Shown here in pieces: positions 9,579-18,550 of a DNA stretch of 64,000 bases. Source of the stretch: Alphaproteobacteria bacterium (GTDB lineage: Bacteria; Pseudomonadota; Alphaproteobacteria; Micavibrionales; Micavibrionaceae); assembly GCA_030750865.1 (NCBI GenBank), contig JASMHE010000001.1:1-64000 (forward strand), given 5' to 3'. The notes under the pieces were generated by a model. It had not been told where the DNA came from, searched no databases, and was given only the letters and a program-made list of their open reading frames with translations. How positions within the stretch are numbered: position 1 is the first letter of the stretch; every line of letters starts with the position of its first letter. The translations under genes and the position numbers were made by a program.

Positions 9579-10262
9579 TTACACAGCCGGACACAGCCCC
9601 ATAAGACGATCCATATTCTCACGGATCAGCGCTTTCGGCCCTGCGATCATATTGGCGCCGACACTGGTCACTTTCTTGTCCTGTGCGGCACGATCGGCAT
9701 CCAGCCATGTTTCCTGGAAAATCTGGTGCAGATTTTTATAAATCTCGCCCATCTCATGAATCAGCGGATTGCTCAACTCACCCTGACCGGCGCGTTTATT
9801 GAAAAATTGTGTCAAACGGCCCTGTTCTGTGGCGCGGAAAACATCCTTCGGCACGGATGATAACATGTCGCGGATGGACGGCACATCTTCCAGATGCGCA
9901 AGCGACCCTTCAACATCAAAGCTTTCCAGCTCTTTGTCCGCACGGTTACGCACGGCATAGACCAGCGCGTCATACAGCGTCAGGCGCGATACGGCATTGC
10001 CTTGTTTTTGTTCGGTCCAGATGTGGTCCAGGATATCAGAATAAAGCGCGGGCGCTGCCTCTGTTAAGGCTTGCTTTTGCTGTGCGCTATACAAAAAAGC
10101 AGCAGAAAGATTGTCACTCTTATCGGCTGCTTCATCTACGGAGTCATGTGTTTGTAGCGCGGGCGTTCCAGAATCTTCTTTTGCCTGACGATAGAGACGC
10201 TCTATCTTGCCAAGAAGAATTGCAACTGTCTTATCTTTTAATGCCGGAACTTTATTGGCCAT
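9579..10262 (-). CDS. Hypothetical cytoplasmic protein in the serine gene cluster
   Basis: I do not recognise this 227-residue protein. It has no signal peptide or membrane segment. It is predicted to be mostly helical and mixed-charge, with stretches such as KIERLYRQAKED, EEPS-free acidic/basic helices and GEIYKNLHQIFQETW. AGGGAG lies about 13 nt before the ATG. It lies between serA and serC on the same strand, with gaps of several hundred bases on the serA side, so it may be independent of the serine pathway. Two cues support coding: even composition across the frame and a usable ribosome-binding site. Confidence 0.6.
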   Translation of the reverse strand: MANKVPALKDKTVAILLGKIERLYRQAKEDSGTPALQTHDSVDEAADKSDNLSAAFLYSAQQKQALTEAAPALYSDILDHIWTEQKQGNAVSRLTLYDALVYAVRNRADKELESFDVEGSLAHLEDVPSIRDMLSSVPKDVFRATEQGRLTQFFNKRAGQGELSNPLIHEMGEIYKNLHQIFQETWLDADRAAQDKKVTSVGANMIAGPKALIRENMDRLMGLCPAV

Positions 10263-10481
10263 CCCTAGTAAACTCCCTTATATATTTTATTTTTTATTAT
10301 TATTGCCTGCATGCTAGCGCAAATGCGGGTAAATTTCAAATAACTTTCCCTGTTTCCTTGCTGCATCGCAATCATACACACCAACCATATCTTGTATGTT
10401 TGTCTTTACCTGAGACATAGTTATAGCCCACCCATGCCTTTTATGCAATGCAAATGCCCGTTTTCGGCATGGCAAATCCAC

Positions 10482-10510
10482 AAAAAAAAACGCGCCGGAC
10501 GGGCGCGTTT
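10482..10510 (-). terminator. Rho-independent terminator after the 84-residue gene
   Basis: On the minus strand, AAACGCGCC and GGCGCGTTT (10510-10502 with 10496-10488) form a 9-bp GC-rich stem with a 5-nt loop, followed by a run of T (10490-10482). It lies about 40 nt past the small gene. Confidence 0.85.
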
Positions 10511-10546
10511 CCAATTCTCTTCATCACTTTGCCGCATCGGCCTTTA

Positions 10547-10801
10547 TCAAGGCTGTGGCTTGAACGGCTGCGGCGTAACTGTCGGCGTTTCCCCCGGCAG
10601 CGGCGTATGCGGCACGTGCTTTACAAAGCTGAGGCGCGGATGGTTATTTTCTTCTTCATCCTTGACGAACAATGCTTCGCGCTCTTCATATGACATTTCA
10701 CGCAGATATTCCATGATGACATAGTTTTTCGACCCAAGCGGTGCCTGACCACTATGATGTTCCCACGTATTTCTCAAGCCATATTCATATTGCCAATCCA
10801 T
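10547..10801 (-). CDS. Small hypothetical protein
   Basis: I do not recognise this 84-residue protein. It begins MDWQYEYGLRNTWEHHSG, has an acidic middle (MSYEEREALFVKDEEEN) and a Pro/Thr-rich end (PGETPTVTPQPFKPQP). AGAGGG lies 8 nt before the ATG and a strong terminator follows, so it looks like a complete transcription unit. There is no signal peptide or membrane segment. It follows serC on the same strand after about 95 nt and could be co-transcribed with it. Confidence 0.6.
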   Translation of the reverse strand: MDWQYEYGLRNTWEHHSGQAPLGSKNYVIMEYLREMSYEEREALFVKDEEENNHPRLSFVKHVPHTPLPGETPTVTPQPFKPQP

Positions 10802-10896
10802 GATTTACCCTCTTCAAGCTGTTACGTTTAGGCGCATCATACATTTCGTTTATGTAAATAGCAATGAAAAAATGAACCCGCCGCACAAAAAAGCCG

Positions 10897-12072
10897 CTAT
10901 GCCGCTTTGGCAGGCTGTTCCGCCTTCACGGTTTCATACGCCCAATCAAGCCACGGACACAACGCATCGATATCGGCACGTTCAATCGTCGCCCCGCCCC
11001 AGATACGCAGACCATGCGGCGCATCACGATATCCTTTGATGTCATACGCCACGCCGTCCTGATCCAGCCGCTTTGCCAGCGCCCCGATGATCGCGCCCTG
11101 CACCTCGTCGCTTTGCGCGGTAAACCACGGGTCAACGACCTTCAGGCAAATGGATGTTGTTGATCGCACGGCTTCATCTGCGGGCAGGAAATCAACCCAA
11201 TCCGTTTTGGATACCCAGTCCGCAAGGGCGGCAAAATTATCTTCCGACCGTTTGATCGTCGCCGCTACACCGCCAATGGATTCAACCCATTTCAACGCAT
11301 CAAGGCAATCTTCAACCGCAATCATGGACGGTGTATTGATCGTCGCCCCTTTGAAAATACCGGCATTCAGCTTATCGCCTTTTGTCATGCGGAAGATTTT
11401 CGGCAGGCCGCGTGCGGGCACATAGCTTTCCAGACGCGCAACCGCGCGCGGTGACAATACCAACATGCCGTGCGCCGCTTCGCCGCCCAGCACTTTTTGC
11501 CACGACCATGTCGTCACATCCAGCTTGTCCCACGGCAGGTCATAGGCAAACACAGCCGATGTCGCATCACAGAACGTCAGACCGGCACGGTCTACATCAA
11601 TCCATTCACCGTCCGGCACGCGCACGCCCGATGTCGTACCGTTCCAGACGAAAACAACATCATTGTTGAAATCAACAGCCGACAGATCAGGCAAATCGCC
11701 GTAATCCGCCTTGTATGTATTCACATCATCCAACTTTAATTGCCCCGTCACATCTTTCAGCCAGTCCCCGCTGAACGATTCCCACGCCAGCACATCCACG
11801 CCGCGCGCGCCCAGCATCGACCACATGGCCATTTCAAACGCGCCTGTATCAGACGCCGGCACGATCCCGACATGATAATCATCCGGAATACCCAACAATG
11901 CGCGGTGACGGTCGATCACCTCGGCCAGTTTCGCTTTGCCCGGCCCCGAACGGTGCGAACGCCCCGTCAACGCATCGGACAGCGCATCCAGCGACCACCC
12001 CGGACGTTTTGAACACGGGCCGGATGAAAAATTCGGATTATTCGGTTTTGCAGACGGTTTTGCAGAAGACAT
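10897..12072 (-). CDS. serC: Phosphoserine aminotransferase
   Basis: A 391-residue PLP-dependent enzyme that converts 3-phosphohydroxypyruvate and glutamate to phosphoserine, step two of serine synthesis. The N-terminus [13 protein letters not shown] and the body match the SerC form found in alphaproteobacteria and archaea rather than the E. coli type. The PLP lysine is in [15 protein letters not shown]. Further family marks are the [12 protein letters not shown] loop and [16 protein letters not shown] precedes the ATG. A short inverted repeat overlapping the stop codon, followed by T on the minus strand, may act as a weak terminator. serB is divergent across a 162 bp gap, so the two may share control. 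Confidence 0.95.
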   Translation of the reverse strand: MSSAKPSAKPNNPNFSSGPCSKRPGWSLDALSDALTGRSHRSGPGKAKLAEVIDRHRALLGIPDDYHVGIVPASDTGAFEMAMWSMLGARGVDVLAWESFSGDWLKDVTGQLKLDDVNTYKADYGDLPDLSAVDFNNDVVFVWNGTTSGVRVPDGEWIDVDRAGLTFCDATSAVFAYDLPWDKLDVTTWSWQKVLGGEAAHGMLVLSPRAVARLESYVPARGLPKIFRMTKGDKLNAGIFKGATINTPSMIAVEDCLDALKWVESIGGVAATIKRSEDNFAALADWVSKTDWVDFLPADEAVRSTTSICLKVVDPWFTAQSDEVQGAIIGALAKRLDQDGVAYDIKGYRDAPHGLRIWGGATIERADIDALCPWLDWAYETVKAEQPAKAA

Positions 12073-12234
12073 ATCAACACCCTTTTTTTATAAATTGCTA
12101 TAATAAGAAGTCATATCAAAACGGGCGTTGAAACCAAGTGTTTTTTTCGCCATAACTAAATAAATACAGAATCAAAGATGATAAAAATCATAAAAAATAA
12201 TCTTAATCACATTTCATAACGCGCGGTAAATCAT

Positions 12235-13152
12235 ATGTCAGATAATCTCAAATTTGTTTTCACACTGGTCGCGGCCGATCCTGACCGCCATCCCGTCACC
12301 GTCGCGATGATTGACGAAATCACCGGCTTGCTCGCCGCTGATAAAATTGCCTCCGGCCCGTATATCAAATGGCTGCGCGATGATGTCGCCGCCGAGATCG
12401 AGATCGGAACGATGCTCTCACAGGATCAAATGGCCAAACTGCGGCAAACACTGGCCGACCGCCAAATCGATATTTTCTGTCAGGCCGCCGAAGGCCGCCG
12501 CAAACAATTACTGCTGGCCGATATGGACAGCACCATCGTCACTGGCGAAACGCTGGACGATCTGGCCGATCTGGCCGGGATCGGTGACAAAATTGCCGCC
12601 ATCACCAAACGCGCCATGAATGGCGAGCTTGATTTCATCGAAGCCATCCGCGAACGCGTCGCGATGTTAAAAGATTTGCCTGCCGATCTGATCCAAACGA
12701 TGCAGAACGACCTGAAACTAAACGAAGGCGCGCGTAATCTGGTTAACACCATGCGCAATCACGGCGCAACCTGTGTGCTGGTATCGGGCGGCTTTACGGT
12801 CTTTACCGAACCCGTCGCCCTGCAGGCCGGATTCCACCACCATCACGGCAATACACTCGGTGTCGATGGTGACCGTTTCACAGGGGTGGTGCACGACCCG
12901 ATTCTGGATCGTGACACAAAACTCAGATTATTGCGGGAATATGCGCAGGATCTTGATCTGTCATGCGAACAGGCAATGGCCATCGGCGATGGCGCGAATG
13001 ATCTGGCCATGCTCGATGCCGCAGGGCTGGGGATCGGATACCACCCTAAAGACTTGCTGCAAAAGGCGCTGCCGAACCATATTATACATGGCGACCTCAG
13101 CACAGCCCTTTATGCGCAAGGCTTTTCCTATAATGAATTTGCGATCAAGTAA
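12235..13152 (+). CDS. serB: Phosphoserine phosphatase
   Basis: A 305-residue HAD-superfamily enzyme that dephosphorylates phosphoserine, the last step of serine synthesis. HAD motif I is DMDST at about residues 97-101, motif II is VSGGF, and motif III/IV is GDGANDLAML near the C-terminus. The first ~85 residues form the N-terminal regulatory-type domain usual for long SerB proteins. Length matches the alphaproteobacterial family (about 290-310). The gene diverges from serC, and with serA this puts all three serine-pathway genes within 5.6 kb. No serine-responsive leader is apparent in the AT-rich 160 bp before the start. Confidence 0.94.
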   Translation: MSDNLKFVFTLVAADPDRHPVTVAMIDEITGLLAADKIASGPYIKWLRDDVAAEIEIGTMLSQDQMAKLRQTLADRQIDIFCQAAEGRRKQLLLADMDSTIVTGETLDDLADLAGIGDKIAAITKRAMNGELDFIEAIRERVAMLKDLPADLIQTMQNDLKLNEGARNLVNTMRNHGATCVLVSGGFTVFTEPVALQAGFHHHHGNTLGVDGDRFTGVVHDPILDRDTKLRLLREYAQDLDLSCEQAMAIGDGANDLAMLDAAGLGIGYHPKDLLQKALPNHIIHGDLSTALYAQGFSYNEFAIK

Positions 13153-13604
13153 CGACCTGATAACGGCCCGCTAACAACCTGATTAACGTCTTGGCACCTG
13201 TCTCGACCGCGCGCTTCTGATGGCTACGCCTGCCGCTGACCGTTCCTTTGATGACCGACCGTTCCTGTCATTTGCCCCATCGCGCGCCCCGATCACGCAT
13301 GCGGTACACGTCTGAACTGTCAACAAAACACCGGCGCATCGTCATAGGCGGGGTCACGGGCAGGCGCATCATCACCAGATAGATAGGCCATCGGGTGCAT
13401 AGCGATCGAGCACGCCATCGGATACGTCACCAGACACACAGCCATGCACAACGACCGAAAATCACGACAAGTCATACCGTGCCGCGACAGGCCATCATGG
13501 CCCGTTATGTGACGATTTTATGCGATTCTGACATCACCTGATGTGATGATGACCTTTTTCTCATGCCGCCAATGACGATCAAACGCCGCGGTGCGGCGGC
13601 GCGC
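13153..13604. other. Intergenic region between convergent serB and the moxR-like gene
   Basis: No gene is seen in this 452 bp gap. It has a few short direct repeats such as GACCG-TTCC near 13240-13270. A 6-bp GC hairpin at 13584-13598 followed by TTT on the minus strand could be a weak terminator for the moxR-like gene. Confidence 0.45.
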
Positions 13605-15173
13605 TTATGACGCGCTCTGCTGACCGGATTGCGATGATGCCGTCTGTATCTGGTCTTGCGAGTCTTGTGTTTCCTGCACGACCTGCCCTTGCGTTTGGTT
13701 TTGCACCTGCTCTTGCGGCGGCGGCATTTCCCGGGGCGGGGCCTCGGGGATCGACGGCTCGGATGGTGGCGGCATTTCCTGCGGCGGCTCGACCGGCGGC
13801 GCTTCCTGTGGCGGGGTCGGCGGTGTTTCCGGCGGTGCGGGCGGCACATCCGGTGTTGATGGCGGCGCAGGAGGTTCTTGTGGTGGCTCTGGCGGGGGTG
13901 TCGGCGGCTGCGGTGGTTGCGGCGGTCGTTGCGGATGTTCGGGCGGCGCGGCAGCATGCGGCGCATCATCACCCTGCGCCTGTGTATCTTGTGCCCGTGT
14001 ATTTTCCGCCTGCGTTTCCTGCCCCTGCACCTTATCTTTATCTTGCACCTGTGCGGGCGGCGCGTCCGGCGCAACCTGCACCTGCGATCCGGCCGCGGCA
14101 TCTGCATTCTCTGCTGCTTGAGCGGCCTGTTTTTCCTGCGTTTCTTCGGGATTCAGGCTCTCGCCTTCTTCGGGCACGCTCACCAATTCCAGAATGTCGT
14201 CAATCAATTCATCGGTCAGCACATTATGTTCACGGCCGCGATCGGTAATCGCGATACGATGGCGCAGCACGCCTTTAATCACGCTCTGCACGTCTTCGAT
14301 GGTGGCGTAATCGCGGCCCGCAAGCCATGCCACAACACGGGTACAACGGTCCATCGCCAGCGTACCACGCGGTGATGCGCCCAGCGAAATATAACTTTTC
14401 AACTCATAGGTATAACGGGCCGGATAGCGCGTTGCGAAAATCAGATCGACAATATATTTTTCGACATGCGGCGGCACGGCCACCTTATCAACATGACTGC
14501 GCGCGGCAAAAATCGCATCTTGTGAAATACGTTTTTTCTCGGGCTTTTTGCCGGTTTGCACTGTTTTGGTTTCCTGACTTTGTTCTTCGCGGACCAGGCG
14601 GATAATCCGCCCTTCGGTCGCCTCGTCGGGATAATCAACCGTCAGGTGCATAATAAAACGGTCCATCTGCGCTTCGGGCAGCGGGAACGTCCCTTCCTGT
14701 GTTGACGGGTTTTGTGTTGCCATCACCATAAATAAATCCGGCATCTTATGCGGCACGGCGGCCACTGTGACTTGCCGTTCTTCCATCGCTTCCAGCAAGG
14801 CGTTCTGCGTTTTTGACGGCGCACGGTTGATCTCGTCGGCCAGCACCACATTGTTAAACACAGGACCGGGGGCGAATTTGAACGCCGCATCGCCGGTTTG
14901 TTCGTCCTTTTGCATGATTTCCTTGCCCGTAATGTCCGAAGACACCAGATCGGGCGTAAACTGGATACGGCCATATGACCCTTCGATATTATTGACCATC
15001 GCCTTGATCGCACGTGTTTTCGCCAGACCGGGCAAACCTTCCACCAGCAAGTGGCCATTGCCCAGCAAGCCGATAATCAATTTTTCGACAATATCCTCCT
15101 GCCCGAGAATTTCTTTGTTCATATTCTCGCGCAAGCGTTGAATTTCCGCTCTGATCTGCGCTGCATCGCTCAT
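13605..15173 (-). CDS. MoxR-family AAA+ ATPase with long Pro/Gln-rich C-terminal tail
   Basis: Residues 1 to ~340 are a complete MoxR ATPase: Walker A in GLPGLAKT (about 46-53), Walker B in VVLADEINRAPS, sensor 1 in MATQNPSTQEG and the C-terminal lid domain. MoxR proteins act as chaperones that insert cofactors or mature partner proteins, usually with von Willebrand (VWA) proteins, but none lies next to it. The last ~180 residues are an unusual low-complexity tail: first Gln/Ala/Glu-rich, then PPQ/PPE/PPT runs, then Gln-rich. MoxR proteins are normally ~330 residues. Similar Pro/Gln tails occur on two proteins of the nearby type IVB loci. A divergent AAA gene starts 288 bp away. Function of the tail is unknown. 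Confidence 0.88.
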   Translation of the reverse strand: MSDAAQIRAEIQRLRENMNKEILGQEDIVEKLIIGLLGNGHLLVEGLPGLAKTRAIKAMVNNIEGSYGRIQFTPDLVSSDITGKEIMQKDEQTGDAAFKFAPGPVFNNVVLADEINRAPSKTQNALLEAMEERQVTVAAVPHKMPDLFMVMATQNPSTQEGTFPLPEAQMDRFIMHLTVDYPDEATEGRIIRLVREEQSQETKTVQTGKKPEKKRISQDAIFAARSHVDKVAVPPHVEKYIVDLIFATRYPARYTYELKSYISLGASPRGTLAMDRCTRVVAWLAGRDYATIEDVQSVIKGVLRHRIAITDRGREHNVLTDELIDDILELVSVPEEGESLNPEETQEKQAAQAAENADAAAGSQVQVAPDAPPAQVQDKDKVQGQETQAENTRAQDTQAQGDDAPHAAAPPEHPQRPPQPPQPPTPPPEPPQEPPAPPSTPDVPPAPPETPPTPPQEAPPVEPPQEMPPPSEPSIPEAPPREMPPPQEQVQNQTQGQVVQETQDSQDQIQTASSQSGQQSAS

Positions 15174-15461
15174 GGTATCGATCCCTTTCTGCCGGTCCTA
15201 TGCCATTCTTCCTTATGCCTTTATATTGATCCATACAGTCATGGATATGTGCATCTGACCGTGTTTATGGCTGATTATCCTACCGGTTCTTTATCCGATT
15301 TCTGATTTGATTTTCCGCTGCTACCCGATATGTTCTCCGTGTTTGCCCTTTTCATGATGAAAAAGCTAGCGTAAGATACGTGACTATGTTTCTAGGTTAT
15401 CCGTATAACCTTTTCAAAAGCTTAACACAGTCGATTTTATCACAAAGGACGGAATTTATAC

Positions 15462-16337
15462 ATGGTCAAACGTTTAAATGTTTCGGACGAAGAGCTCGAG
15501 GAATATATCCACCAATATTGCCGCGATATCACCAAACTGGAACGCGCAGGCCGTTTCGACCCGATTACGGGACGGGAAAAGGAAATTGACGAGGTCATCC
15601 TGATCCTGCTGCAAAAAGGCCGGAAAAACGCCGCTGTCCTTGCACCGGCCGGTGTCGGTAAGACCGCACTTGTCGTGGGTCTGGCCCAGCGCATTGTTCC
15701 CGGTGACGTGCCGGAATATCTGAAAGGCGCGCGGGTTCTTGAGGTTGATATGCCGCGCATGGCCGCAGGCACATCCAGCCCTGCCGAATTCCAAAGCCGC
15801 TTTATGCCGCTCTGTAAGGGCATTGCCGAACGTTATCATGAACCGGAATATCCGAAATTCGTCCTGTTTATGGATGAAATGCATACCATCATGCCTAATT
15901 GTGAGGGCAGCGCCTATCGCGGCCTGTCCGAAGCCATGAAACCCTATCTGACGGTTGGCGATCTGCACGTGATTGGCGCGACCACATTGGATGAATTCCG
16001 CATGTATGTGGCCGAAGACCCCGCAATGGAACGCCGTTTCCAGCATGTCTTCTTGTCCGTCCCGAATGCCGAGGAAACCTTTACCATCTTGCAAGCCCTG
16101 CGTCCGGGCCTTGAAAAGCACCACCACATCAAAATATCGGATGACTGTTTGCAGTTCATCATCAAAATGACCGAACTGCACCTGCCGCGCCGGAATCAGC
16201 CCGACAAAGGGATCGTGATGACCGATGCGTCCTGTGCCTATCACGTCATGCATAATGGCTGGGGCGGGGAATTGACCGAACGGGATATCCGCCAGATTAT
16301 CGCGATCGAGGCCAAACTGCACCCCGATGCGCTTTAA
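15462..16337 (+). CDS. Single-ring Clp-type AAA+ ATPase (ClpA/B D1-like)
   Basis: This 291-residue protein resembles the first ATPase ring of ClpA/ClpB. The N-terminus has LERAGRFDPITGREKEID, typical of the D1 entry. Walker A is APAGVGKT (about residues 62-69), Walker B lies in FVLFMDEMHTI, sensor 1 in VIGATTLDEF, and an arginine finger region in MERRFQ. It lacks the Clp N-domain, the middle domain and the second ring, so it is about a third of ClpB. It may remodel a specific partner. It is followed by a small membrane protein and a permease at short spacing, so it may head an operon. It diverges from the MoxR-like ATPase. AAGGA precedes the ATG. Confidence 0.8.
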   Translation: MVKRLNVSDEELEEYIHQYCRDITKLERAGRFDPITGREKEIDEVILILLQKGRKNAAVLAPAGVGKTALVVGLAQRIVPGDVPEYLKGARVLEVDMPRMAAGTSSPAEFQSRFMPLCKGIAERYHEPEYPKFVLFMDEMHTIMPNCEGSAYRGLSEAMKPYLTVGDLHVIGATTLDEFRMYVAEDPAMERRFQHVFLSVPNAEETFTILQALRPGLEKHHHIKISDDCLQFIIKMTELHLPRRNQPDKGIVMTDASCAYHVMHNGWGGELTERDIRQIIAIEAKLHPDAL

Positions 16338-16386
16338 CCCTGCCGCAAATAGACAGACAAGACACAAACGACAGAAAGGATACGCC

Positions 16387-16722
16387 ATGCCGGACCATAA
16401 AAATAAAGACGACATCACAGACACCATTGATGTCAAAACAGACGGCGGCAAGAAATCCTGCTGCATGACGCGCTGTACCAGAAATCATAATTTTTTCGAT
16501 ATTCTGTTGAAACTGAACGGCATTATTCTGCTGTTCCTGTCGGTCCTCATCATCAGTGAAATCTGGCTTGATAATTTCGACGATAATGATTTCTTTTCAA
16601 AAATTCTGGTCAGTTACGCCATTATCTTTGTGAACTTCTGGGTTCTGACCGTGATGGCCAAACGCACAAACGAGAGTGGCACAGACGGTAACGACGGCCG
16701 TAACAACACGTCCGATAAATAA
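16387..16722 (+). CDS. Small membrane protein with two transmembrane segments
   Basis: A 111-residue protein I do not recognise. The charged N-terminus (KNKDDITDTIDVKTDGGKK) is followed by CCMTRCTRN and two hydrophobic helices at about residues 44-64 and 73-93. The C-terminus is hydrophilic (NESGTDGNDGRNNTSDK). The start at 16387 is chosen for the AAAGGA 8 nt upstream. It sits 49 nt after the AAA gene and 14 nt before the permease gene, which suggests one transcript. The three cysteines before the first helix could bind metal or anchor the protein, but this is speculative. Confidence 0.65.
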   Translation: MPDHKNKDDITDTIDVKTDGGKKSCCMTRCTRNHNFFDILLKLNGIILLFLSVLIISEIWLDNFDDNDFFSKILVSYAIIFVNFWVLTVMAKRTNESGTDGNDGRNNTSDK

Positions 16723-16736
16723 ACACGGTACCCAAC

Positions 16737-18062
16737 ATGACCGATTTTCAAAGCCTGACAAAAGATTACGCCCGCGAGTCTGTCCCTGACGGACAAACGC
16801 GGTCTGTCATCAAATTGCTGGCTGTGTTTGTCGGCTTTACCGTCAATATTGCCGCCCTGATTCTGGGCGCACAAATCGGCAGCGGCGCGCCGTTTCTGAC
16901 GGGGCTTCTGGGCTGTATTATCGGCGGGTTTTTACTGTTCGTCATTGGCGGCATCACCGCCATGATCGGGGCGCAAACACGCCTGTCAACGGGTATGATC
17001 TGCAAACTGTCTTTCGGTCACAAAGGGGCAAACGTCATTGCCTTTATTCTGGCGCTCAGCCTGTTTGGCTGGTTCGGCATCCAGACCGAGATTTTCGCCG
17101 CCAGCCTGCATGAATTACTGAATGCCGCCTTTAACATCAACATTCCGCGCATCGCCCTTGTGCTGTTCGGCGGCATGCTCATGAGTTCGACCGCCATTAT
17201 CGGTTTCAAAGCCCTTGAAAAACTCAGCCTGGTTTCCGTGCCGCTTTTATTCCTGTTACTACTCTGGCCGCTTGTGACATTACTGGTCACAGATGGTGCA
17301 TCCAATTTCTTCGCCGCGCAAAATGATCCCGCTCTGCTAGCCACACAGACATTGTCTTTGCAAATGATCATTTCGCTGGTCGCAGGCAGTTCTATGGTGG
17401 TCGCCGTGCTAATGCCCGATATTATGCGCTATGCCCGTACGCGGCGCGATGGGGTGCTGACGGCCTATTTCGGCTTTGCCGTCATTTATCCGGTCATGCT
17501 GGTCTTATCCATGATTTTGACGATCCTTGCGCGCCAGATTGATATTGCCGCCATTATGATGCAACTCGGACTGGGCATTCCGGCCCTGCTGATCATTATT
17601 CTGGCCACATGGACAACCAACGATTCCAACCTTTATTCTTCGTCGCTTAACCTGTCTGCAATCTTTACACATGTCCGGAAATGGAAACTGGCCGCCGCCA
17701 CAGGGGTGATCGGCACCGTGCTGGCCGCGTGGGGTATTCTGGGTCACTTTATCGGCTGGCTGACCTTGCTGGGCCTTGTGATCGCGCCCGTCGGCGGCGT
17801 GATTATTGCCGATTACATGATGAACGCCAAAACATATCACAGCGACAGGCTGGACAGCGCACCATCTGTGCACTGGTCGCATCTGGGCACATTGCTGATC
17901 GGTATTATCGGCGGGTTTTGCAGTACCGGCACAGCCGGACAGGCGGGGCTTTTTACCCTGACCACCATCCCGCCGCTTGACGGTCTTTTAATTGCGGCCG
18001 CCGCCACCGCGCTTTGCAGCTATATCGCCCGCCGCCGCGCCGCATCAAAATCATCGGCATAA
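16737..18062 (+). CDS. NCS1-family permease (CodB/cytosine permease-like)
   Basis: A 441-residue polytopic membrane protein of about 12 helices. The N-terminal amphipathic stretch with DYARESVPDGQTRS and the first helices, including GFTVNIAALILGAQIGSG, match nucleobase:cation symporters of the NCS1 family, closest to CodB. The middle has TTNDSNLYSSSLNLSAIF, the conserved region around helix 8. The likely substrate is cytosine or another purine/pyrimidine-type compound. No codA or catabolic gene lies nearby, so the substrate is not settled. It is probably co-transcribed with the preceding small membrane protein (14 nt gap). Confidence 0.85.
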   Translation: MTDFQSLTKDYARESVPDGQTRSVIKLLAVFVGFTVNIAALILGAQIGSGAPFLTGLLGCIIGGFLLFVIGGITAMIGAQTRLSTGMICKLSFGHKGANVIAFILALSLFGWFGIQTEIFAASLHELLNAAFNINIPRIALVLFGGMLMSSTAIIGFKALEKLSLVSVPLLFLLLLWPLVTLLVTDGASNFFAAQNDPALLATQTLSLQMIISLVAGSSMVVAVLMPDIMRYARTRRDGVLTAYFGFAVIYPVMLVLSMILTILARQIDIAAIMMQLGLGIPALLIIILATWTTNDSNLYSSSLNLSAIFTHVRKWKLAAATGVIGTVLAAWGILGHFIGWLTLLGLVIAPVGGVIIADYMMNAKTYHSDRLDSAPSVHWSHLGTLLIGIIGGFCSTGTAGQAGLFTLTTIPPLDGLLIAAAATALCSYIARRRAASKSSA

Positions 18063-18550
18063 CGCATCATCCGCCGCGCACCCGCCACGCTCACAGCACC
18101 CCTCAAACATCGCATCCCGAAGCCCCATCCTTCATCGCACCAATCTGAAAGCTCCACATCCTATAACCGCCGCTTTGATCTGCACGATGAAAACGCGTTA
18201 TTCAACTGACAACGGTAAAACATCCCGGCCGATGCCGCTCTTGTCGACCATCACACACCTGCCACACGCACGCCATCTGCCCCGCGCAAAAAACAAACGC
18301 ATGCGCCCCACAACGACATACACAACATCTGAAGCGCGCATCCCAAGCCGCGATCTTTGGCCGAATCCGCTCGCCAACACCACGCGCCTTGCCGTCATAC
18401 AAAACGGCCCATGCGTCATGCGAGACAATGCATCATCAAGACGATACGCAATCAAGAGAATAAAAACAGACATTCACGGCAAAAAATAGCCGCGCAATCT
18501 CCATCGCGCGGCGGTGTGGTCGTTACGATCCTGCGCGGATCAGACAGACC
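18063..18550. other. Intergenic region between convergent genes
   Basis: No credible gene is seen here. About 18065-18180 and 18230-18340 are C/A-rich and G-poor on the plus strand. It ends with the terminator of the minus-strand TcpQ-like gene. Confidence 0.5.
18481..18512 (-). terminator. Rho-independent terminator of the TcpQ-like gene
   Basis: On the minus strand GCCGCGC (18512-18506) pairs with GCGCGGC (18495-18489) around a 10-nt loop, followed by TATTTTTT. It lies about 40 nt past the stop. Confidence 0.75.

Noticed and set aside
10314-10418. Possible 34-residue small protein (MSQVKTNIQDMVGVYD...) on the minus strand between the 227- and 84-residue genes
   Set aside because: A GGGTGGG lies upstream, but the length is too short and there is no relative in the window to support it; it could be real but cannot be shown.
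13607-14248. Long plus-strand frames opposite the Pro/Gln tail of the MoxR-like gene
   Set aside because: They are Ala/Pro/Arg shadows of the repetitive tail and lack any recognised domain; the MoxR frame on the minus strand explains the sequence.
15474-16466. A 330-codon minus-strand frame opposite the Clp-type AAA gene
   Set aside because: The plus strand has intact Walker A and B motifs; the opposite frame has no conserved motif.
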